A program made the position numbers and the translations under genes. DNA of 64,000 nt from CAZGRP01 sp964527995 (GTDB lineage Bacteria; Zhuqueibacterota; Zhuqueibacteria; Oceanimicrobiales; CAZGRP01), in assembly GCA_964527995.1 (NCBI GenBank), contig CAZGRP010000010.1, forward strand, positions 26,998 through 90,997, in the 5' to 3' direction. Numbering within the stretch: the first letter of the stretch is position 1; every line of letters starts with the position of its first letter. The notes under the pieces were generated by a model. It saw only the letters and a program-made list of their open reading frames with translations. It made no database searches and was not told where the DNA came from. This document shows positions 45,277-55,074 of this stretch, one piece after another.

Positions 45277-45335
45277 GAAACTCTCCTCTAACACCTGATC
45301 GACGACCTCGCTAATGTGAACGACTCCCCCGTCTG

Positions 45336-46312
<977 letters not shown>

Positions 46313-46316
<4 letters not shown>

Positions 46317-47449
46317 CGCGACATAAACACCCGTTGCACGGCCTTGAGCCCGGCGCCCGGCTCGAACTCCCACCCCAGATCGGCCAGCGTCATCTCCAGA
46401 GCCGACATCATCGCCATCATGTCGAGGGTATCATAATACCCGAGATGAGCGATACGAAAAATCTTTCCCTTCAACGGACCCTGGCCGCCGGCCACGGTGA
46501 CGCGGTACTTTTCCAGCAGGTGTGCCGTGAAACCCGGCCCCTGCAGCGATTCGGGGATCTTCACCGCCGTCAATGCGTTGGACGGCGTCTTGGCGAACAA
46601 CTCCAGACCCAGCGCCGTCACACCTCTCCGGGTGGCCTCGGCCAGCACCGCGTACTTCTGCCACAGGTACTCGAGGCCTTGTTCGCGGATGAGGCGGAGT
46701 GTCTCCCGCAATCCCAGGAACAATGTAATCGCCGGCGTCCAGGCGGTGGTATCTTTTTCGGCCGCCTCGCGTGCCTTCTGGAAGTCGAAATAGTAGCGCG
46801 GCAGATCGGCGCGCTCGCAGCGCGACCAGGCCCTGTCATTCACCGCCACCATCGCCAGCCCCGGGGGGATCATCAGCCCTTTCTGAGAGCCTGTGATGGC
46901 AACATCGATGCCCCAGCGGTCCATATAGAAGGGCAGTACGCCGACGGAAGTGACGCTGTCGACCACGAAGATAGCGTCGGAGTTTTCGCGAACCACCCGC
47001 GCCATCTCCTGCACATCGGCGGCCACACCGGTGGAGGTCTCGCTGTGTGTGGCAAAAACCGCGGTCACATCCGGATGGCTCCTCAAGGCTGCGGCGAGAT
47101 CCTGTGGATCGGGAGCCTCCCCCCACGGTACGGTGATCTCGTGCGTTTCGATTCCATAGGCACGGCAGATCTCGGTCCATCGCTGGCCGAATTTGCCGCC
47201 GGCGACGGTGATGACGTGATCGCCGCGGCGCAGCAGGTTCACCACCGAGCCCTCCATGCCGCCCGTACCAGACGAAGTGAAGATGAGTACGTCGTGTTCG
47301 GTTTGAAAAAAGTACTTCAGCCCCTCGGTAACCTCACGGAACATGCGAGCGAATTCGGGCCCGCGATGGTGAACAATGGGGTTGGACATCGCCACCACCA
47401 CGGCCTCAGGCACCTGGGTCGGGCCTGGAGTGAAAAGACGGGATCTCAT
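46313..47449 (-). CDS. class V aminotransferase (serine-glyoxylate/phosphoserine type)
   Basis: 378 aa from ATG 47449, which follows GGAGAGAG and overlaps the engB stop as ATGA. The N-terminus LFTPGPTQVPEAVVVAM and HHRGPEF, the PLP site SQKGLMIPPGLA and VDSVTS mark the small-molecule class V family that includes alanine- and serine-glyoxylate aminotransferases. Adjacent PGDH suggests it works as the phosphohydroxypyruvate aminotransferase in place of a classical SerC, as proposed for similar gene pairs in other bacteria and archaea. The substrate is inferred from context only. Confidence 0.85.
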
Positions 47450-48036
47450 TCTCTCTCCAAAAGATGAAGGATCCGATTCCAAAGTTCTTTCTTGCCCAGG
47501 CCCGTTGTCGCCGAGAACGGCAGAATCTCCTCAACGCCGAAGCGCGCGATCTGGCCGAGGTAGCGCTGCACCTCCCGGGCCAGTGCGCCTCGCGAAAGCT
47601 TGTCGGCCTTGGTGGCGACCACCACCGCTGGCAGACGCAAGGCGCTGAGCCAGCGAACCATCTCCACATCGAGATCCGTGGGTCCGTGGCGGGCATCGAT
47701 GATGTGCACCACGCCGCGAAGCGACTCCGCTCCTGTCAGGTAGCCCTCGATCATGGTGCGCCACTGGCGACGCTCCGACTGGCTCACCCGGGCATAGCCA
47801 TAACCGGGCAGATCCACGAAGTAGAAGGCATTGTTGATCCGGAAGAAGTTCAACTGACGCGTCTTCCCCGGCGACGAGCTGGTCAGGGCCAACTTTCTTC
47901 GATTCAGCAATGCGTTGATCAGGCTCGACTTGCCGACGTTCGAACGGCCGGCGAACGCGATCTGCGGCAGACCGTCGCGGGGCACCTGTTCGGGCGTCGC
48001 CACACTGCGCACGTATTCGGCGGTCTGAACCCGCAT
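47446..48036 (-). CDS. engB: ribosome biogenesis GTP-binding protein EngB/YsxC
   Basis: 196-aa TRAFAC GTPase for large-subunit assembly. G1 GRSNVGKSSLINALL, G3 DLPGYGYA, G4 TKADK and G5 SATTG-type sequence are all visible. The length is that of the compact EngB group. It is the first gene of a translationally coupled run engB-aminotransferase-PGDH (ATGA overlaps), and lies 190 bp after lon, a common neighbour. Confidence 0.95.
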   Translation of the reverse strand: MRVQTAEYVRSVATPEQVPRDGLPQIAFAGRSNVGKSSLINALLNRRKLALTSSSPGKTRQLNFFRINNAFYFVDLPGYGYARVSQSERRQWRTMIEGYLTGAESLRGVVHIIDARHGPTDLDVEMVRWLSALRLPAVVVATKADKLSRGALAREVQRYLGQIARFGVEEILPFSATTGLGKKELWNRILHLLERE

Positions 48037-48225
48037 GACTTACTCCGGGCATTTCCACGTTCCGGCACCCCCCTCCGATCCCAGCGCGACAGGAACCGAG
48101 TACCACGGCTCTGCACCGATGAACACGGAAGAGCAAACAACGGAGGAGGAAGGCCGAGAACGAACCCCGTGTGATTCCGTGCCCGTCCGTGGAAGATCTT
48201 GTGCAAGAGATGAATCGCTGGCTGC

Positions 48226-50592
48226 CTAAGACACCGGCAGCAGCGCCAGTTCGAGTACCTCGTCCATATGCTTCACCTCTGCAATCTCCAGGCCGCGTTT
48301 CACCTGCTTGGGGATCTCGATCAAATCCTTGTCGTTTTCGGCCGGCAGAATCACCGTCTTCACACCGACCCTTTGGGCAGCCAGTAGCTTCTCGTTCAGT
48401 CCCCCGACGGCGAGAACGTTGCCGCGCAGAGTGATCTCGCCGGTCATGGCAACGTCCTTGCGCACCGGACGGCCGGTGAGGGCCGAGATCAGCGCTGTGG
48501 CCATGGTGATGCCCGCCGATGGGCCATCCTTCGGGATGGCGCCCTCCGGAATGTGGATATGAATATCTTGCGATTTCCAGAACTCGCCAGTGATGTTCAG
48601 CCTCTTGGCGTTGGAACGGGCATAGGAAACGGCTGCCCGTGCCGATTCCTTCATCACATCCCCGAGCTTGCCGGTCAGCGACAGGTTCCCCTTGCCCTTC
48701 ATGATGCTGACTTCGATCTGCAAGATATCGCCACCGTAGCGGGTCCACGCCAGGCCGATGGCAGCTCCGACGAGCTCCTCATGTTCGATGGCGCGGTCGG
48801 TAAAGCGCGGCACGCCCAGGTACTTGGGGACGCTGCGAGCCGTAATCCGGTAGCTGACCGACTTGCCGTTCCGACTGGCGTTCGTGGCAACCTCTTTGGC
48901 GACTTTGCGGCAGATCGAGGCGAGCTCCCGTTCGAGGTTCCGAACCCCGGCCTCACGCGTGTATTCACGGATGATGCGCCGAATCGCTGAAGGTAGAATC
49001 TGCAGTTGCTGCTTCTTCAGTCCATGCTCCTTCAGCAACTTCGGCAGCAGGTGTCGGGTGGCGATCTCGATCTTCTCGTGCTCCAGGTACCCGGGCAGGT
49101 TGAGAATCTCCATGCGGTCCTGCAGCGGTTCTGGAATCTGCGAGCGCAGGTTGGCAGTGGTGATGAACATCACCTGCGACAGGTCGTAGTCGACTTCCAG
49201 ATAGTGGTCGTTGAAGAACTTGTTCTGCTCCGGGTCGAGTACTTCCAGAAGCGCCGAAGATGGATCGCCCCGGAAGTCGACGCTCATCTTGTCTACTTCA
49301 TCGAGCAGGAACACCGGGTTGACGCTACCTGCCCGCTTCATCGACTGGACGATCTTGCCCGGCATCGAACCGATGTAGGTGCGCCGGTGGCCACGGATCT
49401 CCGCCTCATCCCGTACCCCACCGAGGGAGACGCGCACGAAATTGCGACCCATGGCTCGCGCCACCGACCGCCCCAGCGACGTCTTCCCGACCCCTGGAGG
49501 ACCGACAAAGCACAGAATCGGCCCGCGCATGCTCTTGACCAGCTTCAGCACCGCCAGGTGTTCGAGAATGCGCTCTTTCACTTTCGTGAGGCCGTAGTGG
49601 TCCTCCTCCAGGATACGCTTGGCCTTTTCGATGTCGAGGTTGTCTTTGGTTTTCTTGTGCCACGGCACGGTGATCAGCCACTCCAGGTAGTTGCGAATGA
49701 CCGTGGCTTCGGGCGAGAAGGGCGGCGTGTTGCGCAGCTTTTCCAGTTCTTCATTGGCCTTCTCGAGAGCCTGTTTCGGCATGCGGGCCTTTTCGATGCG
49801 CTCGCGCAGCTGCAGGATTTCGCTGTCCGTTTCCACATCCTCGCCCAGCTCCTCCTGGATGACGCGCATCTGCTCCTGGAGGTAGAAGTTGCGTTGAGAA
49901 CGCTGGATGCGATTGCGCACCTTCTCGTCGATATTCTGTTCGATTTCAAGGATCTCGTTTTCCGACTGCAGCAACTTGGCCAGGGCCAGCAGTTGATCGG
50001 AGACATGCACGGCTTCCAAAAGGCGCTGCTTCACCCGCATCTCACGCTGCACGTGGGCCGAGATGAAGTCCGCCAGGCGCTGTGGGTGTTCGAATTGTTC
50101 GATCGACAACAGCACCTCGTCGGGAATGTTCCGATTCAGATGCACATAGTCCTTGAACAGCGTCACCACGCGGCGCAACTTGGCCTGCACTTGCGGCGAC
50201 TCATCGGCAGATTCCGGAATAACCTCGATCCGCGCCTCGAAGTGATTCGGGTTGCGCAGGAACCGCCGCACTCGGCCGCGAATCAGCCCCTCGATCAACA
50301 CCTTCATCAGGCCATTCGGGAGCTTGAGCACCTGGAGCACGCGCGCCACCGTGCCGATGCGGTAGAGTTCGTCTTTGGTCGGCTCCTCCTTGAGCGGATC
50401 TTTCTGGGCGGTCAAAAACAACAGCTTGTCAGTCAGGGCTGCGTCCTGCACCGCATGCAACGACTTTTCACGGCCAACCAACAGCGGGAAGATCATGTAT
50501 GGAAAGACGACGACGTCTTTCAGAGGCAAGACCGGCAACTGTTGATCGATAACGATTTCTGTATCTTCTCGAACAAGCTTAAACATAGCCAC
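48226..50592 (-). CDS. lon: ATP-dependent protease Lon
   Basis: 788-aa soluble LonA. The N-terminal substrate-binding domain (about 15-210) is followed by an AAA+ module with GPPGVGKTSLGRSVA and the C-terminal protease domain. The catalytic dyad is Ser692 in KDGPSAGIT and Lys735 in GGLNEKLLAA. There is no membrane insertion, so it is not LonB. GTG at 50592 fits AAGGA 4-5 nt upstream; an ATG six bases further in is the alternative. It follows clpX after a terminator. Confidence 0.97.
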   Translation of the reverse strand: MAMFKLVREDTEIVIDQQLPVLPLKDVVVFPYMIFPLLVGREKSLHAVQDAALTDKLLFLTAQKDPLKEEPTKDELYRIGTVARVLQVLKLPNGLMKVLIEGLIRGRVRRFLRNPNHFEARIEVIPESADESPQVQAKLRRVVTLFKDYVHLNRNIPDEVLLSIEQFEHPQRLADFISAHVQREMRVKQRLLEAVHVSDQLLALAKLLQSENEILEIEQNIDEKVRNRIQRSQRNFYLQEQMRVIQEELGEDVETDSEILQLRERIEKARMPKQALEKANEELEKLRNTPPFSPEATVIRNYLEWLITVPWHKKTKDNLDIEKAKRILEEDHYGLTKVKERILEHLAVLKLVKSMRGPILCFVGPPGVGKTSLGRSVARAMGRNFVRVSLGGVRDEAEIRGHRRTYIGSMPGKIVQSMKRAGSVNPVFLLDEVDKMSVDFRGDPSSALLEVLDPEQNKFFNDHYLEVDYDLSQVMFITTANLRSQIPEPLQDRMEILNLPGYLEHEKIEIATRHLLPKLLKEHGLKKQQLQILPSAIRRIIREYTREAGVRNLERELASICRKVAKEVATNASRNGKSVSYRITARSVPKYLGVPRFTDRAIEHEELVGAAIGLAWTRYGGDILQIEVSIMKGKGNLSLTGKLGDVMKESARAAVSYARSNAKRLNITGEFWKSQDIHIHIPEGAIPKDGPSAGITMATALISALTGRPVRKDVAMTGEITLRGNVLAVGGLNEKLLAAQRVGVKTVILPAENDKDLIEIPKQVKRGLEIAEVKHMDEVLELALLPVS

Positions 50593-50670
50593 ATTTTCCT
50601 TCAGAGATCAGCCGAGGCCGTCCAACAGCCAGATTCCGGGCGACAGCCCCTGCCACTACGGTCCAAAACG

Positions 50671-50717
50671 AAAAAGACCTCCCGTCGACTCATGCATGGG
50701 TCGTGGAAGATCTTTCT
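50671..50717 (-). terminator. rho-independent terminator after clpX
   Basis: On the minus strand AGATCTTCC-A-CGAC pairs with GTCG-A-CGGGAGGTCT (some G-U pairs), followed by five T, 120 nt after the clpX stop and before lon. It separates the tig-clpP-clpX group from lon. Confidence 0.65.
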
Positions 50718-50837
50718 ACAGGTCGAGAAAAAGAAGTTATAGAAGACGATGTCTGTCTCACGAACGGTGCCCGGCCAGATGCTCGGAAGCTCTCCGACCC
50801 CCTGCGTGTGGAGCAGGAAGCCATGATTTCGCAGATC

Positions 50838-52127
50838 CTAAGCGCGTTTTTTCTCTTCCTCGAAACTCAGAATCGGCTGCTCTTTTCGGGTCACCGTCCC
50901 TTCCGTGATGAGGCAGTACTTGATCTCGGGACGGGATGGAATCTCGAACATCAGCCCCATCATCACTTCTTCCATCACCGAGCGCAGCGCACGCGCGCCG
51001 GTTCCCCGACTCATGGCCTCGCGGACAATAGCGCGCAACGCCTCCGGCTCAAAATCAAGCGTCACACCATCCAGCTCAAAGAGGCGGCGGTATTGCTTTG
51101 TCAGAGCATTGCGAGGTCGCTGCAGGATGGTGAGAAGGGCTTCCTCATCCAGGTCTTGGAGTGCGGCAACCACGGGCAAGCGACCGATCAGCTCAGGAAT
51201 CAGGCCGTACCTCAATAGGTCCTCGGGTTCTACTTGCCGCAGCAACTCGCTCCGCTTACCGTCGCGGCGGCCCACGGTGTCGGCACCGAAACCGACCACC
51301 TTTCGGCCGATGCGGGCGCTGACGATCTTGTCCAATCCTTCGAAAGCGCCGCCACAGATAAAAAGGATGTTCCGGGTATCGATATTGATCAGATTCTGCT
51401 CAGGGTGCTTTCGGCCGCCTTTGGGCGGCACAGCCGCACTCGTACCTTCGAGCAGCTTCAACAGAGCCTGCTGCACGCCTTCGCCAGAGACGTCGCGCGT
51501 AATCGACGGGTTGCCATCCTTCCGGGCAATCTTATCGATCTCGTCGATATAGACGATCCCTTTTTCGGCTCTCTCAAGATCGTAGTCGGCAGCCTGCAGC
51601 AAGCGCACCAGAATGTTCTCGACATCCTCGCCGACGTAGCCCGCCTCGGTCAGCGTGGTAGCGTCGGCGATGGTGAACGGAACCTGCAGGAAGCGCGCCA
51701 GGGTCTGGGCCAGCAAAGTCTTGCCGGTCCCGGTCGGCCCGAGAAGCAGGATGTTGCTCTTTTCGAGCTCCACCTCATCGAACGGGTCGAGGCTGTCGAT
51801 GCGCTTGTAGTGGTTGTAGACCGCTACGGCCAGCGCCTTCTTGGCGTCTTCCTGTCCAATGACATAGTCATCGAGTTCCTGTTTGATCTCGGCCGGCGTC
51901 GGGATGCGACCCTGAAACGGAATGGCCCGGCGTGCCATATCCTCGCGGATGATGTCGCTGGCACTTTTGACGCACTCATTGCAGATGTAGACATCCGGAC
52001 CGGTGACGATGCAGTCGACCTGGTTGGAATTCTTGCCGCAAAAGGAGCAGATGAAGAGCCGGTCGCGCTTGGTGTACTCACCCATTCCGCTTCGCGGGCG
52101 CTGATTACCCGAACGTCGTTCCTTCAT
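50838..52127 (-). CDS. clpX: ATP-dependent Clp protease ATP-binding subunit ClpX
   Basis: 429-aa unfoldase partner of ClpP. The N-terminal C4 zinc domain (CSFCGK ... CNEC) is followed by Walker A GPTGTGKTLLAQTLA, Walker B IVYIDEIDKIA and the C-terminal sensor-2 region GARALRSVMEE. The ClpP-binding loop is present as IGRKVVGFG. ATG 52127 overlaps the clpP stop as ATGA, so the two are translationally coupled. It is an ordinary family member. Confidence 0.97.
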   Translation of the reverse strand: MKERRSGNQRPRSGMGEYTKRDRLFICSFCGKNSNQVDCIVTGPDVYICNECVKSASDIIREDMARRAIPFQGRIPTPAEIKQELDDYVIGQEDAKKALAVAVYNHYKRIDSLDPFDEVELEKSNILLLGPTGTGKTLLAQTLARFLQVPFTIADATTLTEAGYVGEDVENILVRLLQAADYDLERAEKGIVYIDEIDKIARKDGNPSITRDVSGEGVQQALLKLLEGTSAAVPPKGGRKHPEQNLINIDTRNILFICGGAFEGLDKIVSARIGRKVVGFGADTVGRRDGKRSELLRQVEPEDLLRYGLIPELIGRLPVVAALQDLDEEALLTILQRPRNALTKQYRRLFELDGVTLDFEPEALRAIVREAMSRGTGARALRSVMEEVMMGLMFEIPSRPEIKYCLITEGTVTRKEQPILSFEEEKKRA

Positions 52128-52735
52128 CGATTGTGCTCGTTTTTCTTGCTCGCCGTGCGCCGCGTCAGCACCTCGTCGATGATGCCGTAATCCCTGGCCT
52201 CCTCCGCCGACATGAAGAAGTTGCGGTCGGTGTCCTTGGCGATCTTCTCGATCGGCTGCCCGGTGTGGCTGGCGAGGATCTCATTCAATCGCTCTCGCAG
52301 GGTCAAGATTTCGCGAGCGTGGATTTCGATGTCGGTCGCCTGGCCTTGAGCGCCGCCGAGCGGTTGATGGATCATGATGCGGGCATGCGGTAAGGCAAAA
52401 CGCTTGCCCTTCGTGCCGGCAGCCAGAAGCACAGCTCCCATACTCGATGCCTGCCCCATGCAGTAGGTCACGACATCCGGTTTGATGTATTGCATGGTGT
52501 CGTAGATGGCCAGCCCGGCTGAAACATACCCGCCGGGCGTGTTGATATACAGGAAGATGTCCTTCTCAGGATCTTCAGCTTCGAGAAAAAGAAGTTGCGC
52601 GATGGTCAGGCTGGCAACTGCGTCATCGACTGCCGTACCCAAAAAGATGATGCGTTCTTTGAGTAAACGGGAAAAAATGTCGTAGGCGCGTTCTCCACGT
52701 CCTGTCTGCTCAACAACGATCGGTACCAGTCCCAT
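52124..52735 (-). CDS. clpP: ATP-dependent Clp protease proteolytic subunit ClpP
   Basis: 203-aa serine protease that forms a double seven-membered ring. The catalytic Ser98 is in GQASSMGAVLL, His123 in MIHQPLGG, and the acidic residue is in the KDTDRNFF segment. The N-terminal processing site region VEQTGRGERAYDI is normal. ATG follows GAGGTGA. It lies between tig and clpX, the usual order. Confidence 0.97.
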   Translation of the reverse strand: MGLVPIVVEQTGRGERAYDIFSRLLKERIIFLGTAVDDAVASLTIAQLLFLEAEDPEKDIFLYINTPGGYVSAGLAIYDTMQYIKPDVVTYCMGQASSMGAVLLAAGTKGKRFALPHARIMIHQPLGGAQGQATDIEIHAREILTLRERLNEILASHTGQPIEKIAKDTDRNFFMSAEEARDYGIIDEVLTRRTASKKNEHNR

Positions 52736-52808
52736 AAGAAGTCACCTCAAACATAAGTAGGTCATTCAGAAGATCCCCCTATGCCGCAGCAGTCGCTTTT
52801 GTCAACCA

Positions 52809-54098
52809 TCAAATCTCCAGGGCCTTGGCTCGCTCGAGGTCTCTGCGGGTGATCTTCCTTTCCTTAATTTTCGCATGTTCACGCAGAAAGTCAAGCACTT
52901 TGTCATCGAGCACCTCGGTCTCGAGTCGATCGTTGCCGACGGAGTCGCGGTAGAACTTGCGTATCTTCCGTTCGGGAACACCGCGCTCCGCGGCCATCTT
53001 CTTGATCTTCTCTTCCTTGTCCTCCGGCGTAACCTGAAGACCTTCCACCTCAGCGATTTTGTCGCGCAGAAGTTGCCACTTCAGGTTCCAGATGGCCTGG
53101 GCCCGATAGCGCTCTTTGAGCTCTTCCTCGTCGACGTCGTCGCCCTCGCTCTTGCGTGCTGCCTTTACGAGCCGGTTGAGATATGACTCCACCATTCCGG
53201 GCGGCAGCTCAAAGGGGTTGCGCTTGATCACCTCATCTGCAAGCGCGCTGTGCAGCCTTCTCTCCGCCTCTCTCTCGAAACGCTGCTCCAGCCGTTCCCG
53301 GATCGAAGCGCGCAGCTCGTCGAGGTTTTCATACGGCCCGACGTCCTTGGCGAACTCGTCGTCCAGAGGAGGCAGTTGCTTCTCCTCCACCTCACGGACG
53401 GTGGCAGAGTAGGCCTCGAGCCGCTCTTCGCCGGATTCATCCTTCACAGGAAGGCGCACGACCCGAGTCTCGCCGGCTTTGATGCCGATGAGCTGTTCGG
53501 CCAACTCTTTGCCGGCTGACTCATCGGTGAGTTGCAGATACCGATCCTCGTACTTGTGACCAATCACCGGCAGCCCGCTGTCATCCAGCTTCTGGAAGTC
53601 GGCCAAGACATAGTGCCCGGCCTGAGCCTCTCCTTCCACGGCCACCATGGTGCCGTTCTGTTCGCGCAGCTCCTCGAGCGCCGCCTCCACATCCTCGTCT
53701 TCAACAACGTAGACTTCCTTCTCGACCGAGATCTCCCTGTAATCACGCACCTCGATCTGAGGCTCGACCTCGACTTCAACCTCGAAGTGGAGCCCATCCT
53801 CGGGCTTGTAGTCGAAATTGCGGATCTTAGCCGGCGCCACCACCTTGAGTCCCTCGCGCTGCCGGACCTCGTCGAAAAGATCGGAGACGATGCCGTCAAG
53901 GGCCTTCGCCTCGATTCCTTCTCCGTACAGGCGTTTGACGAGCGTCAGCGGCACGTGCCCTTTTCGAAAGCCCTGGAGCGACAGCTTCCTGCGGAACTCC
54001 TGGTATGCCTTCTGGAAATGCGGTTCGAGCTCCTCTCTCGGAACCTTGACTTCGACGATCCGCGTCCAGGTATCACCTTCTGTAACTTTTACGTCCAA
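52809..54098 (-). CDS. tig: trigger factor (ribosome-associated chaperone)
   Basis: 429 aa. The ribosome-binding signature GFRKGHVP is in the N-terminal domain (about residue 40). The middle domain (about 150-245) has the prolyl-isomerase fold but with weak active-site conservation; the C-terminal arms (about 250-429) are helical and charged. Start is TTG 54098 with AAAGAGG upstream. It is the first protein gene of tig-clpP-clpX and lies 36 nt after the terminator that follows tRNA-Leu, leaving almost no room for a separate promoter. Confidence 0.93.
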   Translation of the reverse strand: MDVKVTEGDTWTRIVEVKVPREELEPHFQKAYQEFRRKLSLQGFRKGHVPLTLVKRLYGEGIEAKALDGIVSDLFDEVRQREGLKVVAPAKIRNFDYKPEDGLHFEVEVEVEPQIEVRDYREISVEKEVYVVEDEDVEAALEELREQNGTMVAVEGEAQAGHYVLADFQKLDDSGLPVIGHKYEDRYLQLTDESAGKELAEQLIGIKAGETRVVRLPVKDESGEERLEAYSATVREVEEKQLPPLDDEFAKDVGPYENLDELRASIRERLEQRFEREAERRLHSALADEVIKRNPFELPPGMVESYLNRLVKAARKSEGDDVDEEELKERYRAQAIWNLKWQLLRDKIAEVEGLQVTPEDKEEKIKKMAAERGVPERKIRKFYRDSVGNDRLETEVLDDKVLDFLREHAKIKERKITRRDLERAKALEI

Positions 54099-54134
54099 CG
54101 AACCTCTTTCCTCAGTTTCGGTTTCTGTGCAAAC

Positions 54135-54158
54135 AAAAAAGCCGAACCCCCTTCGGCT
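54135..54158 (-). terminator. rho-independent terminator between tRNA-Leu and tig
   Basis: AGCCGAA and TTCGGCT pair around GGGGG on the minus strand, followed by TTTTTT. It directly precedes tig, so tig is expressed by read-through or by a promoter inside the tRNA region. Confidence 0.9.
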
Positions 54159-54169
54159 TCGGGCAATAG

Positions 54170-54253
54170 TGCGAGAGGGGGGACTTGAACCCCCAAGCCC
54201 ATGAGGACACTAGATCCTAAGTCTAGCGCGTCTGCCAATTCCGCCACTCTCGC
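54170..54253 (-). tRNA. tRNA-Leu (UAG anticodon)
   Basis: 84-nt class II tRNA. Acceptor GCGAGAG/CTCTCGC, anticodon stem CTAGA/TCTAG with loop CTTAGGA (anticodon TAG), long variable arm, and T arm GGGGG-TTCAAGT-CCCCC. No encoded CCA follows the discriminator A. A strong promoter lies just upstream. Confidence 0.95.
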
Positions 54254-54263
54254 ATGCCCAAAA

Positions 54264-54292
54264 AATATATCAATTTTCGGTAGTAAAGTCAA
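54264..54292 (-). promoter_or_regulatory. sigma-70-type promoter of tRNA-Leu
   Basis: TTGACT, 17 nt, TATATT, with a predicted start 3-6 nt before the mature tRNA. The closest match to a vegetative promoter in the window. Confidence 0.85.
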
Positions 54293-54438
54293 TACGTTTT
54301 TCGGACATAGGCACGGTCGGCACTCACCGGCCGTCTCTTGCCGGAGACACGTCGTCCGAGCCTTTGCCGAGAGGGTCGGCGGGAGGTTGGTCGGATATCC
54401 GCTCACGCCGTCGAGCGGCGGTCGATGCGGCCAGCGAC

Positions 54439-54891
54439 TCAGAGCAGAGTCAAGCGGTGGGCATCACTGACCTTGGCCCAGTATTCGATGGCGCCTCGGA
54501 CTTTGGCGACGAATTCGTTGAAGGCAAACGGCTTGACCAGATAGTCGTTGGCGCCGTACTCCAGCGCCCGCTCGATGTCGCGCGGATGATCCGAGGTGGA
54601 GAGCACGACCACGGGGATCAGCTTAAGGGGGCGCTTCTTCTTGACGTCGCGGAGAACGTCGAACCCGTCCATCTTGGGGAGTTTCAGGTCGAGGAGGATG
54701 AGCTGGGGCGGAACGATGCTGGTACTCTTATAGGCTCCTTTCTGGCGAAGGTAATCGGTGGCTTCCGCACCATCGGGAAAGACTCGAAACGAGTCGATGC
54801 ACTTGGTCTGCCGCAGAGCCTCGGCGATCAACTCGACATGATCCTCATTGTCCTCGACCACCAGCACTTCCCGAAGGCGTTTCTCTGTCAT
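54439..54891 (-). CDS. single-domain response regulator, Rcp1-like
   Basis: 150 aa, a receiver domain only. The acidic pair in VEDNEDH, phospho-acceptor Asp in LLDLKLPKMDG, Thr/Ser in VLSTSDH and Lys in YLVKPF are in place. The insertion YLRQKGAYKSTSIVPP is typical of receivers paired with phytochrome-like kinases. No output domain. ATG follows GGGAG. It lies 183 bp after the kinase gene at 55075 and is its probable phosphoryl acceptor. Confidence 0.93.
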   Translation of the reverse strand: MTEKRLREVLVVEDNEDHVELIAEALRQTKCIDSFRVFPDGAEATDYLRQKGAYKSTSIVPPQLILLDLKLPKMDGFDVLRDVKKKRPLKLIPVVVLSTSDHPRDIERALEYGANDYLVKPFAFNEFVAKVRGAIEYWAKVSDAHRLTLL

Positions 54892-55074
54892 CTTTGCTCC
54901 CGTGAGTGGGGTCGTTGAGCGGGTCCGAGGTCCATGCCCGGACCTTCTGCCGACCGACGGTCATCCCCGGTCCCGGCCGGCCCGGAGCCCGCGACCCTCT
55001 GCCAGGACAGGGTTTCATCAAACCATATGAGCATCCCCCAGGGAGATTCTGATTGAAGGACCGAACGACAGGTA

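Noticed and set aside
49006..50742. 578-codon plus-strand frame opposite lon
   Set aside because: Shadow of the lon codon pattern, with low-complexity Leu/Gln/His composition and no ribosome-binding site.
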